NCBI RefSeq assembly: GCF_000220395.1
Contig: NW_004086472.1
Location: 24,346-88,345 of the forward strand
DNA from: Ichthyophthirius multifiliis
Taxonomy: Eukaryota; Ciliophora; Oligohymenophorea; Hymenostomatida
Reading direction: 5' to 3'
DNA: 64,000 nt
This document shows positions 12,745-26,033 of this stretch, piece after piece. Below the pieces are notes generated by a model. The model saw only the letters and a program-made list of their open reading frames with translations. It had not been told where the DNA came from and did not search any database. The position numbers were made by a program, and so were the translations under genes. The stretch's first letter is position 1, and every line of letters starts with the position of its first letter.

Positions 12745-14354
12745 TCATAATTCATTATTAATTCTTTTAGACAATTCAGGCAAATCGATATAATTTATCA
12801 TACCTTCTTTTTTTTATTAAGTATTTTCAATTTTTCCATAACCTACCTGACTATCATAAACAAACCAATTAATAGCTGGAATTTTATCTTCTATATAAAT
12901 TAAAAACAATATATAATTAAAAATAAAAAAAAAAAAATTTTAAAAATATATATTATATATAAAAAAAAAATAATAATAATATATAAAATTATATTTATTT
13001 AAAAATAAATATAATTATATTTATATTATTATATGGATATAGATATATATTTATTTATTTTTATATTTATTTTTAAATTTTTATTTTTATATTTTTATAT
13101 CTTTACTTATATATATATATTTATATCTTTATTACTTGAAATAACTTTTATAATTTCTTAGCTACAAACACTTCCAATAACAGAATAAACAGGGCAATGT
13201 TCTATAGAATAAAATTTTGCAAACTTTTCAAAAAAATTTCTTTCATTTTAATTTTTTATTATTTCCTTTTATGTTTCAATTATTTATTCTAAAACTTTTT
13301 AATTTTCATATGATTCATTATATGCATCATATATTAAATTTTTTATTTAAGATTAATACATCACTTAATTTTGTTATTTTTTCATATAAAAAATTTTAAT
13401 TATTATATAATTTTCTACTTTTAATTGCATTTAAAACTGGTTTAGGATTTTTTAAAGAAGTATTTAATGATTCAAAAATAGTTTCCTATTTTATTTATAT
13501 TTTATGAAAATATTAATATTATTCATCTTCTTTAACTAATTTTCCATTAATAAATTACATTTTTTATACTGAAGGTTTTTATCTAATTTTTATTTTATAT
13601 ATAATTATATATCTATTTTTTTACACAATACATTCATAATTTGATCCTAAAGAAACATAAAAAAATCCATAAAGTCCACAACATAATAAATTATAATAAG
13701 GTTTATTTAATTTTTTAGATATTTAATCATACAATCCCTATAAATTAAAATATATTCCATTATTATCAATAATAAATAATAATACCATTTCTTTAAAAGA
13801 AGAAGTTGAGGAAATAATAATATTAAATTAATCAAAAAAAAGAGCAGAAAAAGGATCTGCTTAATTTTTACATTATTATTAGTTATTTTATTAATCAATA
13901 TGTTATTAATAAAAATTTCTAACATTAAAAGTATCGTATAAATCAATTTAAACCATAGGATTCATATCGTTTAATTTTTATTTTATGACTTAACCTCTCT
14001 TTTTATTGATATAAAATAATTTATTTTATTTAATTTTTTTTTACATTCTTTCCTATATCATTCGGACTTATTAAAAAATTGGTTTCAACATCATCTTAAT
14101 TTATTATTTAATTATCACTAATACATATATTTGTTCCACATAAAATTAAATTTTTCGCCAATTCAGTATTTATTCCATTTATTGGAGTAATAAATATTCT
14201 TGCATTTAATAGTCTTTTTTTAAAAAAAATAAATAAAGTTAATTAACATAATGATTTATTTTAACCTTCTTTAAACTTCTACTCCTATAAAACGTTGTCT
14301 GTCGTAAATTTAAAGTTCTTCGTTAGTTATTTCTTTTTGGTTTTCTATTTCCAT
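12745..14354 (-). CDS. SAE1: SUMO-activating enzyme subunit 1 (AOS1/SAE1-like)
   Basis: The protein opens with MEIENQKEITNEELQIYDRQ, the typical E1 YDRQ start, and continues into an intron whose removal gives RRLLNARIFITPINGINTEL then AKNLILCG. This is the ThiF/E1 Rossmann segment with the degenerate glycine loop known from SAE1. ISPNDIGKN, NPMVQIDLYDTFNVRNF, NLLCCGLYGFFYVSLG and a C-terminal PAINWFVYDSQVGYGKIEN follow the SAE1 order. With UBA2/SAE2 it adenylates SUMO in the nucleus; the catalytic cysteine resides on the partner. Several short introns are present (about 14,213-14,262 and 12,890-13,150). Start ATG is 14352-14354 and stop TGA is 12745-12747. The family call is good; exon limits are rough. 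Confidence 0.75.
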
Positions 14355-14610
14355 ATATTTTGCTTTAATAAATATTAGTTTATATTATTATTAATATTTA
14401 TTTTAGATATTTTTTTAAAAAAATAAAGTATTTTAATATCTTTTTATTAATTTTTTTTATTTTCTTAAATAAATAAATATATATTTCTAAAAATAATAAT
14501 TTAATCAAAAATTATTAAAAAAAAACAAAAAACAATAAAAATTATAATTTAATTAATTATTAATTAAAAGATAAAAAAATAAACTTACAAACACAAAAAA
14601 AAATATCTAT

Positions 14611-15861
14611 TCAATAAAGATTTAGTTTTGTACAAATAATAACTTTACAAGTTTAATCTAAACCACAAAGTACAGCAAGACCAGCTTTTTCTTTATTCCA
14701 ATCAAATCCATTAACCGGTTATTAACAAATATCTCTCGAATTAAGAATATCCACTGAACCCATAATTCCTCTAAATCTTCCTTCTGAATCTTTAACTTAT
14801 CTTTCATTTGGATAATTATATTTATATAAATTAATAGCTCCATTTCCTCCCATTAGTGCAAAAATATCTCTATTTTAAGGTAAATGCCTAGCCCCCCAAA
14901 TAGTGGCTGCAAAAGCTTTATCTTATAATTAAGCATACCCACTTTCTGGATGTAGAGTTCTCATATCATGTACATGGAATTTACCTTCAAGGGTAGTAGC
15001 CACAACTTTATTCATGATAATATCTTTTCGGTCAAATTCTACTCCTACAACACCATTTTTCAAATTACTATCCCATAAAAGTTAATTGGTTTTTAAATCG
15101 AAAAATTTCAAATCTCCATTATCATATCCAGCAGCTAAAACCCTCTCATCATTATTATAACTATTTCCAAATGAAACACACCAAGCATCAGGAGGAGATT
15201 CCTTGTCTATAGGCTCTAAAGATAATACATGAGTACGTTATCTTGGATCCCAAACTCTTATACAACCTTATAATTTTTTTTTATTTTATTTTTATTTTAT
15301 TATTTACCATCTCTTCCTGCTGTGGCTATTTCTGGGGCACCATATCCAATATCTTAACCTCCTATTCCGTCAATTGAATTAACTAAACTTTAATGGGCTT
15401 TTACACTGTAGTAAATTTTTCCTGTTTCTAAGTCTACGATGTTTAATTCTCCGCTAAAATCACCAAATGCTAAATCTTGTTTTCCTGGTAAGCATGCTCC
15501 AAATGTACTACATTTTATTCCTTTGGGATGTTGTATCTATTTTATTTATTTATTATTTAATATATGTTTAATTTTATTATGTATTTTTTACATCTCTAAT
15601 GCATTTGGTCTCGTTTTTAGATAATTTATGTACTTAAATTGTGCCTGTTGCTTTTGGAAGTTATCCACTTAATACAAATTTAGCAGATGAGGGAATCCAT
15701 CTATTTTTTTATTATTATTATTAAAATTAATTTTTTTTTAAGTTACTTTCATATATTTATTTATATATGTTTTTTTGGCTTTATTACTTTACATCATGAG
15801 GTGTAAAAGTTAAAGATTATGTTTAATGTTCAATAATTTATGGGGCGTTTGTTGTATCCAT
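14611..15861 (-). CDS. WDR92: WD-repeat protein WDR92/Monad (DNAAF10)
   Basis: MDTTNAPQIIEHQTQSLTF matches the WDR92 N-terminus. Then come [110 protein letters not shown] and a final [15 protein letters not shown]. These are diagnostic WDR92 blocks forming a seven-bladed propeller. The protein works with the R2TP/prefoldin-like complex in cytoplasmic dynein arm assembly. Introns fall at about 15,270-15,306, 15,525-15,590 and 15,700-15,790. Stop TGA is 14611-14613. Nothing is missing or broken. TTC12, which acts in the same process, lies about 12 kb away in this window. Confidence 0.92.
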
Positions 15862-17406
15862 CTATTTTGAAAATAATCTATAAATCTTTTTTTGTTTTTT
15901 TTTTTAAATAATTTTTTTAAAATTTTATATGTATTAATTTAAAAAAAAAAAAAAAAGAATAATTACTTTTTAAAATATATATATTATAATCTTAAAAAAA
16001 ATTATTTTTAAAAATAATTATTTTAATTAATATTAAAATAAATATATAAAAAATCTTTTAATTTACATATTATATATTATTAATATATAACTTATAATAT
16101 ATATTATTTTATTGAATAATATTGAATATATTAATTATTACAAAGAAAAATTACAATATTATATAATAAACAAAATTTAATTAATATATAATATAAATAT
16201 AAATATTTTTATATTATAACATATTTTTATTTATTATTAATTTTACTTACCTTTATAATAATTTTATTAACACAAAAAACATTAAAAATTAAAAATTGAC
16301 TAATAATTATTTTAAAATATATTTATTATAAAAATATATAATAAACATAATATAATTTTTAATATTTTTTTAATAATTAATAAAGATTTATGACTTTATT
16401 TAATAAATTTTTAATAATGTATACATTTATTATTATATTCTAATATTTAAACTTATATTTTAATTAAATATTATTATATATTAAAATTATTTAGCTTTAT
16501 ATATAAAAAAGTTTATATTAAATATATTAACTTAAGAAATATCTTATTCTATTTTAAATATAACAAAATTAACAATATTAGAATAATACAATTTAGGTTT
16601 ATCTTTATTTTATTGAATAAAGAAATAATAAATAAAAAAAAGAAGAATTTTTTTTATAATTAATATTTAATTTTTTTTGAAATTTATTTTAAAAATATTA
16701 TAATTAAATTCTCTCCTGTACCCTACCCTGTACAGTATAAGTAAGTAAATTTATCTTTCTTTATTTTAAATAATTTTAAAAAACTTAATATTAAAAATAA
16801 TTTCTTTATAATTAAAGTATTAATTTAATTTATATATAAAAATATTTATCTTTTATATCTAAAAAATATATATTCATTATAAGATTAAATAACTAATAAT
16901 ATTTTACATGTTCGTTTATAAAATAATAAAATTACTGAATAAGTTATTTTTTCTTTAGTAGACATAACTCCTTTTTAAAAAAATAGACTAAAATTTAACC
17001 TAAATCTAAAGTATATTTTTGATACTATTAAAAAAAATTATATTTATTAAAAAAATAAATAAAAATAATATTTTATTTAGAAACTTACAAGTAATAGTAT
17101 TAATAGATAATTTATAATATATATAATTAAATTAATTATTTTATATATATAAATATAAAAAAATATAATATTTTGAAAATATATTAATTATAAATATATA
17201 TATATAGATTAGAAAATTTTCAAATTTGAATAATTTATTTATGTTTTATTTTCCCTTAAAGCAAAATAAATAGAAATTATAAGAACTTTTTTTTTAGCTT
17301 TTAAAGAAATTTAATTTTAAAACAACGAAAAAATAATTTTTTTATAATAAAAAATATATAAAATAAAAGCTTTAAAAAAAAAAATTCTATTATTAAAATT
17401 AAAAAA
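15862..17406. other. Long AT-only gap with one GC-rich inverted repeat
   Basis: About 1.5 kb with no coding-like sequence on either strand. The only GC-rich patch is at 16711-16735, noted separately. Confidence 0.6.
16716..16735. repeat. GC-rich inverted repeat (6-nt arms, 8-nt loop)
   Basis: CTGTAC and GTACAG are perfect inverted arms around the loop CCTACCCT. It is the only G/C-dense spot in a 1.5-kb A/T desert. Its function is unknown. It is not a telomere repeat. Confidence 0.5.
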
Positions 17407-19298
17407 TCATATTTTCCCTCCATAATAAGGAGGTCCCCAATAATCTTAAATATTCCCTTCTTAATTCAATTAATTGATATTATAATTATTATCATCACCT
17501 AGTTATTAATTAATTATCTTTTAATATTTTCCAAAATAGTCCTTTAAATCAACCACACCCCCACCCAAATAGACATCCTCTGGGTGTACATCATAAAAAA
17601 TATAATTAAAAAGCGAAATAACGGAAACCATTTAAATATTTTCTTCTTTAATATTTTTTTTATATGTACTGGTAAATCTTAAATTTTTTTCCTTATAAAT
17701 TCTTTGATTTTCTAAACTATAATAATTTGTTAATTATTTTAATTATAAATCAACCAAAAATTTAATTTATCCAAAAAAGATTTCTCATCTTAATTTTCAG
17801 GCTAAAATATTCTCAACTCTAAAGGGATTTCTTCCAAAAAAGTAAAAAAAGGTTCCGTATTTTCCAAAACTGAATAGAAATATTCTTTTTCTTCTTAATT
17901 ACAATATAATAAAAACCATTAAAAAGATTAATTATAATCCACACAATAACCTTATCTTCTTCCATATGTGAATGAAAAAGGGTGTGATTCAGGGTTTAAA
18001 TCTAGAGCCAAATCAAATTAAATAGGCGGTGGAAAATGCCAATTTTATTAACCTTTTGTTTATAATAATTTCTTTTAAAAAATATCTTTTAAGACTTTGT
18101 TTCTTAAATCATTCCATTTTCTGGCTAATTTATTCTACCAATCTGATATAAAATAACCATATTTTCTTGATTTTTAGACTATTTTAGCCAACTCTTTTAA
18201 TTAAATAACAGTTTCTGTATTATTATTAATATAAGTTGACAATAATTCTTCATTTTCCTCCAATAAAAACTTAAAAACTAGATGCTTTTGCACATTTCTC
18301 AATGTCCCATTGTTTTAAACAATAATATTGGTCGGAAATCGGTTTAAGGCTTACCTAAAGCCTTCAAAAAATAAAATATTCCATTCTTTTTATAGTCTAT
18401 AGTCATTATTTATGTTTAAATGCTCTTCCAAAATACATTTTCTTATCTCATATTTTTCTTATTTATTATAGATTTTTTTTATATTTAATAAAGTCTTAAA
18501 TAATTTTTTTCTAGATTTTTTCGAAAATTTTTTATCATATTTAACTTCTTAATATATAATTAATAAGTCTTTCTCTAACTCAAATAGATCATAGTAGTTT
18601 TTCTAAAAGATAATTTCCGGAACAGGTAATGATCTTAACTTACATAAACTTTTAAATTTAGCCAATTATTTTACTTTAGGACTCTAACTAGATAAATCTA
18701 AAGACTTTATAATCCTATTACCGTTTACAAAGGGAATACAAACCATTAAAACAGCCAATTAAGGGCATTTTTCGAATACTTTAGTCCCATAATGGGCTAT
18801 TAGGTATCCATATAAGAGTTCTATGGATATATTTTCAGTAGAAGGAAGGGTATCTTGGTTAAAAGAAGAGGTTATAATTAACAAATTATGATTTAGGATT
18901 TTCAAATACTCTTCTTTTGTAAACGAGTAGAGACCTCCTCTTGATTTTATGAATTAATTTGCTTAAATTAAAATTAAATTATTTAAATCAGTTATTTTAT
19001 TTTCTTATCCAAGTTTTCTTCTCTCATAAATTTCCAAAAATTCAACAACTAAAGAATCTATAGTCTCTGATGTTAAAATTTCTGGAATTTTATATTCCTG
19101 GGTATCATTTAATTTTTCAATAATATCTTTTTTAGTGTTTGCGGGACATATATACGTGCCTATAGGGTGTATTTCTGGAGTTAGCAAAGCAGCAGATTCA
19201 ACTTTAGATTAAATTTAAGACCAAAAAGAATCATATGATAAAAAATATATCCAAGTATGTTATTTTGGGAAATATTTATATTTATAATTAAATTACAT
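17407..19298 (-). CDS. Hypothetical ~600-residue protein
   Basis: Opens with MQFNYKYKYFPKQHTWIYF and runs to TGA 17407-17409 with good coding character. Recognisable stretches include LLTPEIHPIGTYICPANTK, IKSRGGLYSFTKEEYLKIL, ARKWNDLRNKVLKDIFQ, WHFPPPIQFDLALDLNP, FTYGRRQGYCVDYNQSFQW and DVHPEDVYLGGGVVDLKDYF. There is no membrane segment or signal peptide that I can see, and no family I recognise. Few introns are needed to keep the frame. Base composition is slightly richer in G/C than the flanks, as in the other genes here. It is well supported as a gene but of unknown function. Confidence 0.75.
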
Positions 19299-19867
19299 TT
19301 TTTTTATTTCATTATTATTTTAATAATTATTTATTAATATGGTATATATTTATATAAATATTATTTAATGATGTAGACTATTTAGTACTATTGATAATAA
19401 TTATAAATTATATTTATTTTCATTTAATAATAATTTATAAGAATAATTTATTTTAATTATAGATATTTTATATATATTATATTATTATTTTTATATTTAT
19501 GATATTTTGTTGAAATTAAATATAAATTTAATATTTTTTATATAAATTAATATTTTTAATCAATTTTTATTTAAAATATAAATTAAAATTTAGATTTTAT
19601 TAGGAAAAAAATAAAAATAAAAATAAAATAAAATTAATTATTTATATATATTTAAATAAAAAAATCGTATAAATATCAAAAAAAAAAAATAAGTTTAAAT
19701 TCATTTTAATATATAATTATATATAAAATCATTACAAAAGTAATATTGGAAATATTTAAAAATTAATGATTTTATAATAAAAAAAAACAATGTAAAATAA
19801 TAAATTAAATATATATATATATATTTAAATACCTATACAAATATAAATTAAAAAGAAATAAAACTAT
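19299..19867. other. Divergent intergenic region
   Basis: About 570 nt of A/T-rich DNA between divergent start codons, presumably carrying both promoters. There is no distinct motif apart from a short (TA)n at about 19,808-19,823. Confidence 0.5.
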
Positions 19868-20554
19868 ATGTCTAATTCAGGTTATACAGGTTTTTTGGTA
19901 TAAAAAACAATACAAAAAAACAGCGTAAGGGGGTCAGATGCAGCAAACTATGAAGATTTTCGTCGTAAAAACATACTCACATATATAAATAAGAAAGCAT
20001 CATATACAAGATAAAGATTAGGCCTATCTTGTGATAAAAAGGACTTATAAAAAGGAATCAAATTAATAGTTAAAAACGAAGAAACGTAATAATAATAACC
20101 GATAATTGACTTAAAAAAGGAATAGAAGTGTTTAAGTAAAGAATTTTAAGAAAAAATGGAAAATAACTATATTGATGATTTTATAATAGAAAGTAATATG
20201 AATAATGAATAAAAAAATAATACTAACTTAAAAATAAATTAAAAGAAGAAAAGAACTGATATTGAAAAGAAATTATTTTTCATAATGAATTAATGTATTT
20301 CAGAAGAATAACTAATTAATTTGTATAAAAAATACAGAAGAGAATTATTAAAAGAAAAAATAAATAATATAAAGAGAAGATAAATTGATTTTAATCAGAT
20401 CTAATAAAAAATATAAAAAAGTTAAAAATTAGATCATTAAAGTAAAGAATAAATTGATTATTTAATGAATAAAATAACAAAAAAGTCAAAAAATATGAAA
20501 AAAGAATTAACTATTGGATAAATATTAAAAATAGAAGATGGTATATTAAATATA

Positions 20555-20598
<44 letters not shown>

Positions 20599-21805
20599 CA
20601 ATAAAATAAATAAAATTTTGTACATTAAATTATTATTAATATAAATATAGATTAAATATAATATAAAAGTAAATCCATTGTAGATATTGAAAAAGAATAA
20701 TTTAAATAAAGAAGATTAGCATTGGATTAAATAAACGAATTATTAGAAGATAAAAAATAAAAACAAAAAATTATAAAAATATACGAGGAAACCAAATTAG
20801 ATAATATAGACGGAGAAGCAGCTAAAAATAAATTTAAAATGATAGATATCAAAAGGAAAAACGAAATATAAGAAAAAATGATTTAATAAATGAATTTATA
20901 AGAAAAAATTGCCTTAATAGATAATCGTTAAATAAAATAAATATAATATAAAATATTTTTATATACACATAGAAAAATAAAAAGAAAAAAATGCTGTTTA
21001 ATTTATTAGAAAATTAAATATTTAAAAACCCAAAACTATATATTCTTCAGATGTTCTTTAAAATAAATCCAAAGGTTCATCTTTTAATAATATTTCTCCT
21101 TCTATAAAAACCTATAAATTAATGTATTAAAAAAATAAGCATTTTTTTAATACAAATTCTATACATACAATTCCAAATAATACCAAACATGCTTCTTACG
21201 ACTTCACGAATCACACCACGAGGCCTTTTTCGTCTTTAACATATAAAAGTAATAAATCTATAATGAATGTTTAAAGTAAAGATGATAATTTTATGAAATT
21301 CTTCTTTACTTAAAGGAAACATAGTTAATAAAATCAAATCAACAAAAGCAACTAATCTAAATAGGTTTCTATTTTTTATCAACCTAAACAAACTTAACCG
21401 TCTAAATAAAATTTATAATAAGAATAGTAATAAATACATAAAGGAGTTTTAAAAAATAAAAAATATTAAAATATAAGTGAATAATTTTAATAATTAATGT
21501 AATTTATTTAAAATGAGAAAAAAAAATCAAATTAATTCCATTAAAAAATGAATGATATGGACAAAAAAGCTTAAAAAGAATTTTAAAATTATAAAAATAA
21601 TGATTTAGATGATTTAAAAAGTATTTAAAATAAAGATTAAATTATAAAAGAAATGAAATTCGATGAATTTAAAAAAGAAAGAAACTTCAAAAGAAAACTT
21701 ATAAATTTTTTAATTGAAAAAGTTGAAAACAAAAGCGATCTTTTAAGCAAATATAATTCGATGTAATAGGCTCAGGCATTTTTAAATAATTTATAATAAA
21801 AATGA
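19868..21805 (+). CDS. Hypothetical charged, coiled-coil protein
   Basis: Begins MSNSGYTGFLVQKTIQKNS and ends at TGA 21803-21805 after QAQAFLNNLQQKQ. It is mostly Lys/Glu/Gln-rich helix (for example YKKYRRELLKEKINNIKRR and EETKLDNIDGEAAKNKFK), with a Ser/Asn-rich middle (SSFNNISPSIKTYK) and a second charged helix near the C-terminus (EMKFDEFKKERNFKRKLIN). Introns are inferred at about 20,541-20,650 (with a TA run) and around 20,940-20,990. I recognise no family. The pattern would suit a cytoskeletal or basal-body protein, but that is only an inference from composition. Confidence 0.6.
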
Positions 21806-21938
21806 TTTTATATTTATTTATAATAAAAATGATTTTTTGTTTAATAATAATAAAAAAAAAAAATATTTATATTTATTTCTTTTTTTAAAAGATTTTAATT
21901 AAAAACACTATTTTTATTTAATAAAACTAACAAAAAAA

Positions 21939-22754
21939 ATGGATTAGTAATAATTATAAGATTATTTTTAATATTAATGGGAAATGACTAAAATTTCATT
22001 AAAACTAAGAACTTATTTTGCATAAAACAATTGGCAAAGGTATCTACTAAAAAAAAAAAAAAAAAAACTTAAACTAAAAAAAAAAATGTAAAAAAAGCAT
22101 ATAAATAATAAAAGTAAAAAAAGGATATTATAATTTAAATTTAACATAACGTAAAGAATTATTAAAAGCCCCATCAGAAGAATATTTATGTAAATCCATG
22201 ATAATGGAAAATACCTCATTTAAAGAATAATATGAAAATAGATATTATTCAAGATATTATTGTCTTGTATTTCAATATGTAACAAAAATGAATTCAGAAA
22301 AGCTTTTAAAAGCAACAAGAGATATATAAAATAAGCATAATCATTAAAATTAATTAGGAAAAACAGGATTTCATTTAAGATTAGTATCAAATGAAGTAAA
22401 AAAAAGAAATATATATTAATTATTATTAAAAAAAAAAAAAAAAGCAATAAGTTAATTTAACAGGGTATAAATTTAATGGAGTAACACCATTTTAGTTTAA
22501 TTAAAAGATTCCGATTATTATTTCAAATAAATTAGAAAAATTAAATCCTGAATTTTTTTTTTTAGGAGGAGGTCATGAAGATTTAAAATTAAGTATATTT
22601 TTAAAAAGAAATAAAACAAGATTTTTTTGTTTAAATTAAATATAAAAAAAAAGGAATTGGATTTAAAGAATTTATAGAAAAAAATGAATATGATGTATAT
22701 ATTTATGATATAGCAGATTATTTAAAAACTGAAGACATTAATATTTAAGTTTGA
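21939..22754 (+). CDS. YbaK/ProX-type aminoacyl-tRNA deacylase-like protein
   Basis: Starts MDQQQLQDYFQYQWEMTKI at ATG 21939; ends ADYLKTEDINIQV, TGA 22752-22754. Introns at about 22,038-22,120 and 22,400-22,443 contain long poly-A tracts. The domain shows EEYLCKSMIMEN (the conserved Lys of YbaK proteins), YYSRYYCLVFQYVTKMN, VNLTGYKFNGVTPFQFNQ, IPIIISNKLEKLNPEFFF and LGGGHEDLKLS. The last two blocks are the classical GxTPFG... and GGGH.D..L signatures. Such proteins hydrolyse mischarged tRNAs in trans. This one is a free-standing domain with a short N-terminal extension like several protist homologues. The substrate tRNA cannot be read from the sequence. Confidence 0.8.
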
Positions 22755-23101
22755 TTTATTTTTAAGTAATAAATTAAATTTTTTTCTTTTAAATTAATAT
22801 TTTTATATTATCTATTATTATTATTTTTTTAAATTTAACATAAAATTTTTTATTTAAAGTTAATAATTTTATCCAATATTCGATATTATTTTATCCACTT
22901 TTTTTTTTTTTTTTTTGTACTATTTTTTATAATTTATATATTTTTACGATGTAAACCTAATAAAATAAACTACAAAAGTGGATTACATAAATAAAAAATA
23001 AACAATTTAATAAAAAGCATTTATTTTTTTAAATATATATATATATATATTATTATAATAAATTATACATATATCTATTTTTGTTTAAAAACAATAAAAA
23101 T
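22755..23101. other. AT-rich intergenic region
   Basis: About 350 nt of A/T with poly-T at about 22,903-22,916 and a short (TA)n at 23,035-23,050. No gene seen. Confidence 0.6.
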
Positions 23102-24349
23102 ATGTCTGAAAGCAGTGAAGAATTTACTTTGAAAATAAAATAAATAAAAAAAATAAAAAATAAAATAAGACTAAAAAGAGCATAATATTAATACCATCCA
23201 ACTTAATATAAGAAAGATATAAACGAATCTTTTTCCCTTTTATAAGGTTTTATAGGTTTTTCTATTGAATAATTATTTATTAAAACTCAAGAAATTAATA
23301 AATAAGTATTTTCTGGTTAATAAAGTTGGTATTTACCTACAAAAATAATAAAAAATAAACAATTATAAATGGTTGAATGTGAAATATAAATAATAGAAAA
23401 CGGAAAAAAAGAATTTAAATAAGAATTATAAAAAATAAAGGGAATTTAGAATAATAAAAATGCCCAAGAATTATATTTTTTACTAAAACAATATTATAAG
23501 CTAATAAATAATATAAAAGAAGAAAATTTATCTGAAGAAAATAGTGACATATTTGACTGTATAAGAAGCGATAATTTTTTTTTTTTTAATTTTTATGAAG
23601 GAGAAGATGAAGAATTAAATAGTTTTAATAAATTTATTAATAATACTAATTAATAAAATAGCTTAAATTTAATATAAAATCAAGAATTAAGTGAAGAAAC
23701 CGAAAAAAGACAATAATTAAGATAATATTACTCAAACTAATCTAAAGAAGAATACAAATTTTAAATTTCTTTAGAAGAAAGTAAAAAAATTATAAATGAT
23801 TTAATTTTAAACAAAAATGAAATATTCGCATACTAGATTTTCGAATGGAAAGATAATAACCACTTTTTGAGATTTATTGGATATCCAAATTAATTATTAA
23901 CGATTTTAGGTTTAAAAATGTCTTATATAGACCAAATATTTTTAAGATAAGGATTAATAGAAATAATAAATTATTAATTTAATTTTTAGCTTTTATTGAA
24001 TTTTATATAATCAAAAATACAAGATTTTAATGAAAATGATAACTTTTCTATTAAAAATTCCAATTATTCTATTGAAAATTTAATCAGATTTTATAATTAA
24101 ATAACTCATTTGAATTTTTAGACTTTAAGCGGGAATCAAATTTGTGTTTAGGTGTAGGTTTAAGTCAGAAAATTAAATAAATAAAGTAATAATATTTTGG
24201 TTATTTATTAATTTCTGAATCTTTCTAATTTAGACGATTTATCAAATAAAAAAGGAGTTAATAATAATTATGAATCAGTCTATAATATTTAATATTCAAT
24301 CTAAAGTGAATTATTTATTAAAAGATATTATAATTTAATATAGAAATGA
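23102..24349 (+). CDS. Hypothetical protein, possible weak PAS-like segment
   Basis: A single open frame from MSESSEEFTLKIKQIKKIK to TGA 24347-24349, with no intron needed. It contains RAQYQYHPTQYKKDINESFS, WYLPTKIIKNKQLQMVECE, an acidic EGEDEELNSFN stretch, and FLRFIGYPNQLLTILGL then IDQIFLRQGLIEIINYQF. The last segment is faintly reminiscent of a PAS fold, but too weak for a call. The protein is about 415 residues, has no membrane segments and is Gln/Asn-rich as is usual here. Function unknown. Confidence 0.6.
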
Positions 24350-24490
24350 TATAAATTGATTATGATAAATTATTAATATTTATATTTTTTTTTTTATATA
24401 AAACCATAAATTCTTTATTTATAATATTATATAATTCATTTTTTTAATACATATATATAACCTAACAAAAATTAATTCAAAAAAAACAAA

Positions 24491-26033
24491 ATGTAAGATT
24501 AAAAGACCTAAAAATATTCTGTAATAATAATCGGTGGAGGACTCTCTGGTCTTGCCGCTCTTAAAAGATTAGTTGATAAAGGCTAAAAAGATATTTTATT
24601 ATTAGAATCTAACGAAAAAGTAGGTGGTAGAGTTCACACATATACAAAAAATAATTTATATCTCGATAAAGGTGCATCTTGGGTATGTCCATAGTAAAAC
24701 CGTATACTTGAATTATTAAAAGAATACTAAATAGAGACTATAGAATAATATACAGCAGGTAAAAACATACTAAAATACATTGGAAAGGAGAACACAGGTG
24801 AGTATATGCTATTTTATTTATAACACTTTCGATTATATATTAAGTTTTACTAGTAATATTCCAATTTAAACTTTTTATATAATATTAATAACATCGTTTA
24901 TTTTCTATAAATTTTTTATGTATTTTTAATCTACAAAAAACCTCTAAAAAAACTACTAAGGGGTTATGCCTCCAATTTCTTTTTTCGATTTATTAAAATT
25001 TGGTTTTGTTTAATTAAAACTGGATTATTTCGCATCTAAAATAAATTTAGAAAATCCATATAAAAGTTCCCCTTTTATAAGGAAATTTGATGCAATTTGT
25101 TTAGAAAAATACATCTAGGATAACTTGGGGAAAAACACTGTACCTTATTATGTTTTCTAGACAGCTATTGATACTATTTTTGGGGTAAATATGTCTGAAA
25201 TTTCTGTCCTTTATCTCCTTTTTTACATCAAAAGTGCTGGAAATATCGACACGCTGATAAATACGAGAGGAGGAGCTTAATAAGATCGTATAAAAGGCGG
25301 TTCAGAGTCTCTTGTAAAGAAAATTTATTAAAACTATAAGGATTTTATTAGACTAAATAGTCTAGTTAGTAAAGTAGACAATTTTAAAGAAAACGAAATA
25401 TTAATATATTTATAAAATAGTGAATAAATTTTGATTTGCTAGTAAGTTATTGTATGTATACCACCTTAAAGTTTAAATGGAAAAGTTCAATTTACCAATA
25501 TTTTGGATAAAAAACGAGAACAAATACAAACTGTTAAGATCGGGGAACTAATAAAATGCTACTTAGTCTTCAAGAGTCCTTTTTGGAGAAAAAAAGGCTT
25601 TTCCGGACTTATTTTCAATATCATAAAATAACCTTGTCTCTACTATGATTTATCTAATGATTAATATGGAATTCTCCTCGCCTTTTATTAATAAGGAAGG
25701 GAAAATACTAACGAAAAGTTCCTTTAAAAAAGTTTAAAAGAACGAGAAAATATAATTTTAAAAGATTGTATGGAATATTTTGACATAAATACAATATAAG
25801 AGGAATTTTTATTTTATTCAGATGATAATTTTATAGGAAAAGAAGGAATAAATGGTTGCCCAGTTGGAGTTGCAGGAGTTGATTATTGGAAGTAATTCGG
25901 AGATGTATGGAACGTGTAATATAAAGGGATCTTTTGGGCTTCTACAGAGTGCTCGATTATATGGAACGGATATATGGAAGGAGCAGTTAGGGCAGGGGAA
26001 AAAGCCGCTAATGATATTTTGGGAAGTTTATGA
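24491..26033 (+). CDS. Flavin-containing amine oxidase (MAO/polyamine oxidase family)
   Basis: MQDQKTQKYSVIIIGGGLSG opens directly on the FAD-binding Rossmann motif GGGLSGLAAL. It is followed by LLLESNEKVGGRVHTYT and LDKGASWVCP, the standard second FAD motif. One intron (24798-24960, GTGAGT...AAG) is clean. Later blocks are RIKGGSESLVKKIYQNY, VSKVDNF, VIVCIPPQSLNGKVQF and the C-terminal NGCPVGVAGVDYW ... GIFWASTECS ... WNGYMEGAVRAGEKAANDIL. The usual FAGTE motif reads WASTE. Start is at 24491 and stop TGA at 26031-26033. It should oxidise a primary or secondary amine, or a polyamine, with FAD. There is no membrane tail or SKL-type peroxisomal end, and the substrate is not deducible. Confidence 0.88.

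Noticed and set aside
16716-16735. Telomere repeat fragment
   Set aside because: CCTACCCT is a single copy and does not match the CCCCAA-type repeat of oligohymenophoreans.
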